The notes under the pieces are model-generated. The model had not been told where the DNA came from. It did no database searches and worked only from the letters and a program-made list of their open reading frames with translations. This document shows, one piece after another, positions 58,324 to 64,000 of a stretch of DNA of 64,000 nt. This DNA comes from Bretschneidera sinensis (lineage: Eukaryota > Streptophyta > Magnoliopsida > Brassicales > Akaniaceae): positions 59,936,584 to 60,000,583 of the forward strand of contig CM043705.1 of assembly GCA_023935145.1 (NCBI GenBank), in the 5' to 3' direction. The first letter of the stretch is position 1, and each line of letters begins with the position of its first letter. Both the position numbers and the translations under genes were made by a program.

Positions 58324-59693
58324 GTCGCCTCGGGTTGAAAAGAACTCATCCTCGAGTTCACAATAGCTTCATCGGAATCCTCAAAACAAGGACTCAGGTG
58401 TTTCACATTAAATACATCAGAAGTCCTCAGATGACTGGATAGGCGTAGTCTGTAGGCGTTATCATTGATCTTTTGCAAGATCTCACAGGGTCCAATCTTT
58501 CGCTCCTTAAGCTTATTATACTCTCCCACGGGAAAACGATCATGAGTTAATACTGCCCAAACAAAATCACCAACATCAAAAAGTACCTGAAGACGGTGAC
58601 TGTCGCTCTGAGCCTTGTACTTGGCATTACTGTCGTGAATTGCTAGCTTCACCTGCTCATGGATACCCCGAAGATGTTCTGCCATCTCATCTTCCTTGGG
58701 ATTCAAACGACCCACTCGTGGAATAAGGGCTAAGTCAAGCACTCCGGATGGATTCTAACCATACACAATCTCAAATGGGCTCATTCCTGTGGTTCTGTTT
58801 TTCGACCTGTTATAGGCAAATTCTGCTTGAAGTAATGCGAGATCCCACTGCTTCGGTTTAGTTCTTGCTAAGCTCCTCAAAAGTTTTCCCAAACTCCAAT
58901 TCACCACCTCGGTCTGACCATCTGTTTGAGGATGATAGGCGTTGCTAAAATTTAACTTCGTCCCCAGCTTCTCCCATAAACTCTTCAAGAACAGACTCAT
59001 GAACTTGGTGTCACGATCTGAAGTGATGGATCGAGGAACACCATGCAAACGCACAATCTCCTTGAAGTAAAGATGAGCGATCCTGGTAGCATCCATTGTC
59101 TTCCTACAAGGTATGAAATAGGCCATCTTGGAAAATCTGTCAACCACAACCAAAATAGAATCCAAGCCTCGTTGGGTATGGGGTAAGCCCAACACAAAGT
59201 CCATACTAACATCAAACCAAGGGGCTTCAGGTACAGGTAAGGGTGTGTACAGACCCGTATTAGTGAGAACTCCCTTGGACCACTGGCACACATAATAATG
59301 CTCCACATGATGAGCCACGTCACTGGTCAATTTGGGCCAATAATAGTCAGACGAAATCAGGGCCAATGTCTTGTATCGCCCAAAGTGACCTTCATTATGA
59401 AGTTCACTAATAATCTGCTGCCTTAGTGAACAATCTGGAACGCACAACTGCAATCCACGAAATAGATAACCATTATGTAAAATAAAATCATGTCGTTGAC
59501 CAGTAGTTACCTCCTGAATTATCCTCCCGAAGGAAGGATCTGCAGCATACATATCTGATAAGACCTCAAATCCCACAATTCTAGTGCTTATGGTGGTGAG
59601 AAGAAATGTACGACGGCTCAGTGCATCTGCAACACAGTTCAGACTTCCTGCTTGGTGCCTCAGTGCAAACGTGAATTCCTGCAAGTACGCCAC
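58251..59693 (-). pseudogene. Gypsy integrase remnant
   Basis: The zinc-binding part reads HNEGHFGRYKT, then HVEHYYVCQWSKG, where tyrosine stands in the place expected for the first cysteine. The catalytic core follows, with SMDFVLGLP, TSDRDTKFMSLF and YHPQTDGQTEVVNWSLG, so the D, D and E residues are all present. A stop at 58755 separates the C-terminal part (58742-58251), which has a GPF/Y-like segment (ERKIGPCEILQKI) and the HLRTSDVFNVKHLSP end. No chromodomain is seen after it. Integrase inserts the new copy into the genome. Confidence 0.88.
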
Positions 59694-60350
59694 CCACTTG
59701 GCATGCCGCCTACTCAGCTTGTGTTGTCCATTGATGTACTTCAGGGCCTCCTGATCAGTGATAAGAATAAATTCCCTTTACACTAGGTAGTGACGCCAAT
59801 GTTTCAGGGACTGAACTATGGCATAGAATTCCAGATCATAGGTGGAGTAATTCTTTTTTTATCCTGATAACTTCCCACTGAAAAAGGCTACTGGTCGCCC
59901 TTCTTGACTTAGAACACCACCAATACCCACTCCAGATGCATCACAATTTACCTCAAACACCTTTTCAAAATCAAGAAGTGCTAAAACTGGTGCCTCTATC
60001 ATCTTCTGTTTGACCAGTTGAAAGCTAGTTTCTGCCTCCTCGGACCACTGAAAATCACACCCATTAAGGCACTCTGTAATAGGAGCAATCAAATTGCTGA
60101 AATTTCTGATGAACCGGCGGTAGAAGGAAGCTAATCCATGGAAACTTCTTACATCGTGCAAGGTCCTCGGTGTGGGAAATTCCAATACCGCATCTACCTT
60201 CGACTGATCTGCTTGAACACCATCAGTAGATACAACAAAACCCAGAAAAGTAACGGAAGTAGTGAAGAAAGAACACTTCTTCTGATTGATATACAGACGC
60301 TCTATCCTCAACAAATTAAAAACAGCACAGAGGTGCTCAAAATGTGACTC
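59694..60350 (-). pseudogene. Gypsy RNase H remnant
   Basis: The minus-strand stretch 60314-59859 shows the end of RT ([31 protein letters not shown]) and the start of RNase H ([23 protein letters not shown]). It ends in a stop at 59859; RNase H then continues as DLEFYAIVQSLKHWRHYL, with another stop near 59778, and TDQEALKYINGQHKLSRRHAKW. RNase H removes the RNA strand during copying. Confidence 0.85.
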
Positions 60351-60794
60351 TCACGTCGAACTATAAATGAGGATGTCATCGAAGTAAACTACAATAAACT
60401 TCCCCATGAAAGGTTGTAAGACCTGATGCATGAACCTCATAAATATGATGGGCGCATTGGACAGCCCAAAAATCATGACCATCCACTCATACAACCCATG
60501 CTGTGTCTTAAACGCTGTCTTCCACTCATCTCCAGGCCTTATTCTGATATGGTGGTATCCACTCCTAAGGTCAATTTTGGAGAAGACCCTAGAACCGGAC
60601 AACTGGTCTAACATATCATCCAGGCGGGGAATTGGGAACTGGTATTTCACTGTGATCCTGTTGATGGCTCTGCTATCAATACACATACGCCAAGAACCAT
60701 CCTTCTTCGGCACTAGTAGGGCAGGAACCGCGCATGGGCTCATACTCTCACGGACGTAGCCCCTCTCCAACAACTCTACCACCTGTCGCTGCAA
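60351..60794 (-). pseudogene. Gypsy reverse transcriptase remnant
   Basis: This open minus-strand stretch carries the RT motifs [62 protein letters not shown] and the catalytic [11 protein letters not shown]. The core is well preserved. A stop upstream (at 60810) and another just downstream (near 60349) break the polyprotein. Confidence 0.88.
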
Positions 60795-61640
60795 CTCTTC
60801 AGATTCTTAGGGGCTGTGGCGATACACCGGTCGATTAGGAAAACTGAACCCTGGAACAAGGTCGATCTGATGCTGAATGTCCCTCATAGGTGGCAACCCA
60901 AGAGGAAGATCCTCTGGCATCAGGTCAGAAAACTCTGCCATCAGCTGCTGCACTTCGACTGGTAATTCTGGATTCAGATCTGTTGTACTATTCCCACAAG
61001 ACAGCAGAGCATAAACCACGTCTACATGCTCAACCTCCGCTAAAAACCTGGACATCAAAAGCAGATTAGTATTATTGGAAATCGGGGTAGGAGTGATTCG
61101 TTCCCGACGAGGTGCCGACACAATCTTCTTCCCTTTGATGCTAAGGGAGTATGTGTTTTTTTGCCCATAATGAATAACATTACGATCATACTGCCAAGGC
61201 CTGCCTAACAATACATGACAAGCATCTATACACACAACATCACACCAAGCATTATCGAAATATCTCTTACCAATCGAAAAAGAAACTATGCAACGCCTAT
61301 CCACCGTTACCTCACTGCCTTTATTCAGCCAAGACAATTTGTACGGCTTAGGATGATGATCTGTTTTCAACTACAGTTTCTGGACAGCCTCTTCAGACAC
61401 CACATTCTCACAACTGCCACTATCTATGATCATCTTGTAGACTTTATCGGCAACTGTACAGGTCGTGTGGAAAATATTGGTCCTCAACCAATCGTCCCCT
61501 GAATCGCTATTGGGGGTCAGTAGACTCTTACGAATGACCAACGTTTCATGGCCATCCCCATACAACACATCTCCATATTCATCATCGTCATACACAGGCT
61601 CCCCAATCTCCTCGGTTTCGTCTACCCCATCGTCCTCAAT
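60795..61640 (-). pseudogene. Gypsy aspartic protease remnant
   Basis: The frame at 61595-61371 has the catalytic IIDSGSCENVV, and after a stop the stretch 61370-60807 continues with SWLNKGSEVTVDRRC, DACHVLLGRPWQYD and a linker to RT (LMPEDLPLGLP). It matches the protease region of the deleted element at 6461-7172. Confidence 0.83.
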
Positions 61641-62611
61641 CAGGAGATTTTTTCCTTTATTACTAGCAGGCTTCCTGTACTCAAGTGATTTATGCCCATG
61701 TTCACCACATCTGAAACATCTAATATTCGGGTTATGGTTACCTTAAGGTTGTTGCTGGACAGGACAGGATTCCGGAGGGCGAACTGGCCGATTGTTTTGA
61801 TCGCCTCTGTTCATTGGCCTCCTGTTCTGCTGTTTTTCCACCGCAAGTGCATGCTGATATACTTCTGAAACTGTCCACAGCGAGTGAAGGCTGAGGACAT
61901 CCTGTAGGGGCTGTCGTAATCCCCCCAAATAAAATGCCACCATCTGCTCCTCTGTCTCAGATAAATCATTCCGGGCAATCAACTGATAGAATTCCTCCGT
62001 GTAATCATCCACCGATCTCGTGCCCTACCTCAACGAATGAAGACACTGAAACAAGGTCTGAGTGTAACCGAAAGCAAGGAAGTGACCCTTCATCATCTTC
62101 TTCATCTTCTCCCAATCTGTAATCTTGGCTTTGCCCTGCCGATCACGCGAACGCCTCAACTGCTCCCACCACGCAGATGCTCTGCCCTTCAGTTTGATGG
62201 CGACCAGTTTCACCTTCACACGATCTGGGACTTCTTTGTACTCGAAAATACGCTCCACTTCATTCAACCAATCAACGAATCCCTCGGCCTATAACGTACC
62301 AAAATACTCGGGCAGATCAACTCTGAAACTGAGGTCTCCATAATGTTTTTCCCGACCACGGTGCTCCCAAAATCGAGCAGGATTGTGATGTGGGTTTTCG
62401 GAACTGGAATCGGAATCGTGATTTTCAATCTCACGATCACCGAAATTTTGCCCCGCTAGACGCTGGGTTAACTCTACAGTTTGCCGCTGTATATCCTCAA
62501 TCATCGCATCCTGAACGTTACGATCATGGCGTGGGGCTTCCTCGTTCGGAACCTGCCCGCGACGACGACAACCACGACCACGACCACCAGCCAGGGAACT
62601 GATGAAATCTT
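61641..62611 (-). pseudogene. Gypsy gag remnant
   Basis: The sequence at the expected gag start reads CTG where the related element has ATG (5491). Gag then runs on the minus strand through IQRQTVELTQRLAGQNFG, FVDWLNEVERIFEYKEVPD-like and LKGRASAWWEQLRRS segments, with stops near 62289 and 62025. The zinc knuckle is C-F-R-C-x4-H-x4-Y, the last cysteine having become tyrosine. It is therefore inactive in both start and zinc site. Confidence 0.84.
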
Positions 62612-62629
62612 GCCCTAGGAAAACGCTGA

Positions 62630-62641
62630 AGCTCTGATACC
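62630..62641 (-). promoter_or_regulatory. Primer binding site of gypsy element
   Basis: On the minus strand TGGTATCAGAGC follows the 5' LTR after three bases. This is the tRNA-Met primer site also found in the deleted relative at 5443-5454. Confidence 0.85.
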
Positions 62642-62644
62642 AAT

Positions 62645-63054
62645 TGACGCTGGGTAGAATAGCGATTATTCTGCAGACTAGTCGAGCAGATTGTTCACAG
62701 GGAGTAACACAAGAAAAACCCTAAAAAACAATACAGAGAAACAGCTCTGATGTTTTATTTAAAATTATGCAAATTCAATAATAATGTTTACGAAACCCTA
62801 AGACCTTATTTATAAGGTCGAAACAAAATAGGAAAATTAAATTAAGGGTGAAATTAAAATAACTAAAATAAAAAGTTTCCTAAAAACTGTAAACTGCCAA
62901 TTTGAGGGATTAAACGTCGTTTTTTGGCTTAAAAATGACAACACTTAGGACAAAGTCCTTAGTTTTGTTCGTTGGCCCGTTCTAGGTAGTCCACCTGCCA
63001 GTTCTGCGCTGATCTACCAACTCTGCATCATCTGACTTGGATCCTCCTGCGTCA
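62645..63054 (-). repeat. 5' LTR of gypsy element
   Basis: 410-bp LTR matching 57866-58323 except for a gap of about 48 bp. On its own strand it starts TGACGCAGGAGGATCC and ends GCGTCA. The target duplication ATTAC follows at 63055-63059. Confidence 0.9.
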
Positions 63055-63059
63055 ATTAC

Positions 63060-63984
63060 ATTACAATCTTCTCAAAAGATAATTATGTGGAGTAATACTT
63101 ATATCTAAAAAAATAACTCTACTTAATTTCGAGGGGAATTAGATGAATATTTTAATAAGATAAAGGAAAATCTTTTAAAAACGGCAGAATTCACAGCATC
63201 AAATATTCAATAGGGATAACAACGGAGTAGGTTTGAACCTCTACCGCCATCTTAGCTAACATACATATGGCCGGATTCAATGCAACCTCTAGGAGGAGTT
63301 GGCCAGAAAGGCAAGAGTTCAATGTAAAATAAATTGATTGTTTAATTTGTAAAAGATTTGCAATTGTATAATTAAATTCAAATTGTAATTCTGTGAAGAA
63401 AAGAAGATATCGATTTAATGTATTTAACTGCATAAAGAGTAGTACTGTCTTATCAACATACAGTACTTTTTATTTGGAAGATCACTTGTTTATATAGACT
63501 AATAAATTGTGTAGAAGACTGGCATAATTTCATAAAATAAAAATAAATCCCGTCAGTCTGAGGAAAAAGAAAACCTTGCTTCTTCAGGTCTTTCTTTATC
63601 TCCATTGTGTTAACCTAGTAATTCTTGCTCAATGGAAGAAGCAACAATCGTGATTATGCAACACAAATTCCTATATGGTATGCTGACAAGACATAGCTGC
63701 TTTCAAATTATGATTTTTTTCTTTTAATGAGACATACGTCACAAAAAAACAAAATAATTTTGTGGAAGAAGCAATTTCTACTGCACAAATAGCCTCTCCC
63801 ATCTTTTAATTGTTTTTCTTATTTTTGGTACTCTATTTAGCCACTAACTTGTACATGTAGGCCGGAATAGGATTTTATATAATTTAGTAAGATTTTGATT
63901 AGTTATTCATTAAGGAACAAGGTAGGAATTACAAGTTTGTTTCATGTTATGCTTTCTTCTGGAAAACTTTGATTTGAAAATAAT
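63060..63984. other. Spacer between TBL copies M4 and M5 (after the gypsy element)
   Basis: This is the continuation of the TBL spacer, including the GGGATAACAACGGAGTAGG variant of the recurring motif near 63215. A short minus-strand open frame at 63191-63433 is a shared spacer feature, not a gene. Nothing else supported. Confidence 0.8.
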
Positions 63985-64000
63985 CTAGTTCTGAAGTAGA
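63985..64000 (-). pseudogene. 3' end of next TBL copy M5 (cut by window edge)
   Basis: The last 16 bases match the end of exon 5 in the minus orientation (stop codon TAG, preceded by the last LLQN codons). The rest of this copy lies beyond the window, so its state cannot be judged; it is listed as a pseudogene only because the other minus-strand copies are broken. Confidence 0.6.

Larger units (their letters stand above)
57866..63054 (-). mobile_element. Complete but degenerate Ty3/gypsy LTR retrotransposon
   Basis: LTRs at 57866-58323 (458 bp) and 62645-63054 (410 bp) have TGACGC...GCGTCA ends, and the element is flanked by the 5-bp duplication ATTAC (57861-57865 and 63055-63059). On the minus strand the order is 5' LTR, tRNA-Met primer site, gag, protease, RT, RNase H, integrase, 3' LTR, the order of Ty3/gypsy. 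Stops interrupt most domains. It lies in the spacer between TBL copies M4 and M5. It is the longer relative of the deleted element in M2. Confidence 0.93.

Noticed and set aside
1..64000. CRISPR arrays, tRNA or rRNA genes, bacterial-type operons
   Set aside because: The regular repeats are 4.6-kb gene units or minisatellites with no spacer-repeat pattern; no tRNA cloverleaf or rRNA sequence was recognised. The introns and retroelements mark the DNA as plant nuclear.

Overview
This window looks like nuclear DNA from a flowering plant, probably a eudicot. It has AT-rich spacers, GT-AG introns, and LTR retrotransposons with 5-bp target duplications. It is dominated by one gene family, repeated at least twelve times. 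The family encodes TRICHOME BIREFRINGENCE-LIKE (TBL) proteins, which carry PMR5N and PC-esterase domains and are plant polysaccharide O-acetyltransferases. Each copy has five exons (416, 172, 176, 159 and 301 nt coding) and, when intact, encodes 407 residues. Key residues are a GDS motif at 158-160, a D383-x-x-H386 motif, and a short hydrophobic N-terminus.

The layout is two orientations of the same tandem array. Left block (1-13079): three minus-strand copies, here called M1, M2 and M3, all broken. M2 carries a deleted Ty3/gypsy element (4941-7770) inside exon 4, and M3 is cut off by a Ty1/copia element. Left border (13080 to about 16275): the 5' half of that copia element. Middle block (about 16275-43170): a plus-strand array of about 4.6-kb units, named P0 to P6. 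P0 has lost exons 1-3. P1 is complete apart from one stop codon. P2, P3, P4 and P5 are intact and almost identical. P6 is cut inside exon 1. Right border (43171-48960): an LTR relic, a copia 3' half, spacer DNA, a gene-like fragment and two minisatellites. Right block (48961-64000): minus-strand pseudogene M4, with a copia element in intron 2, then a complete but degenerate gypsy element (57866-63054), then the start of copy M5.

Only P2-P5 look functional. They share promoter-proximal sequence and would give two protein versions differing at residue 347. Their likely role is O-acetylation of a cell-wall polysaccharide in the Golgi; the substrate cannot be read from the sequence. The near-identity of the inner units and the decay of the outer ones fit recent amplification by unequal exchange. 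The retrotransposons are all inactive by stop codons, frameshifts or deletions. No tRNA, rRNA, CRISPR or other RNA gene was seen.
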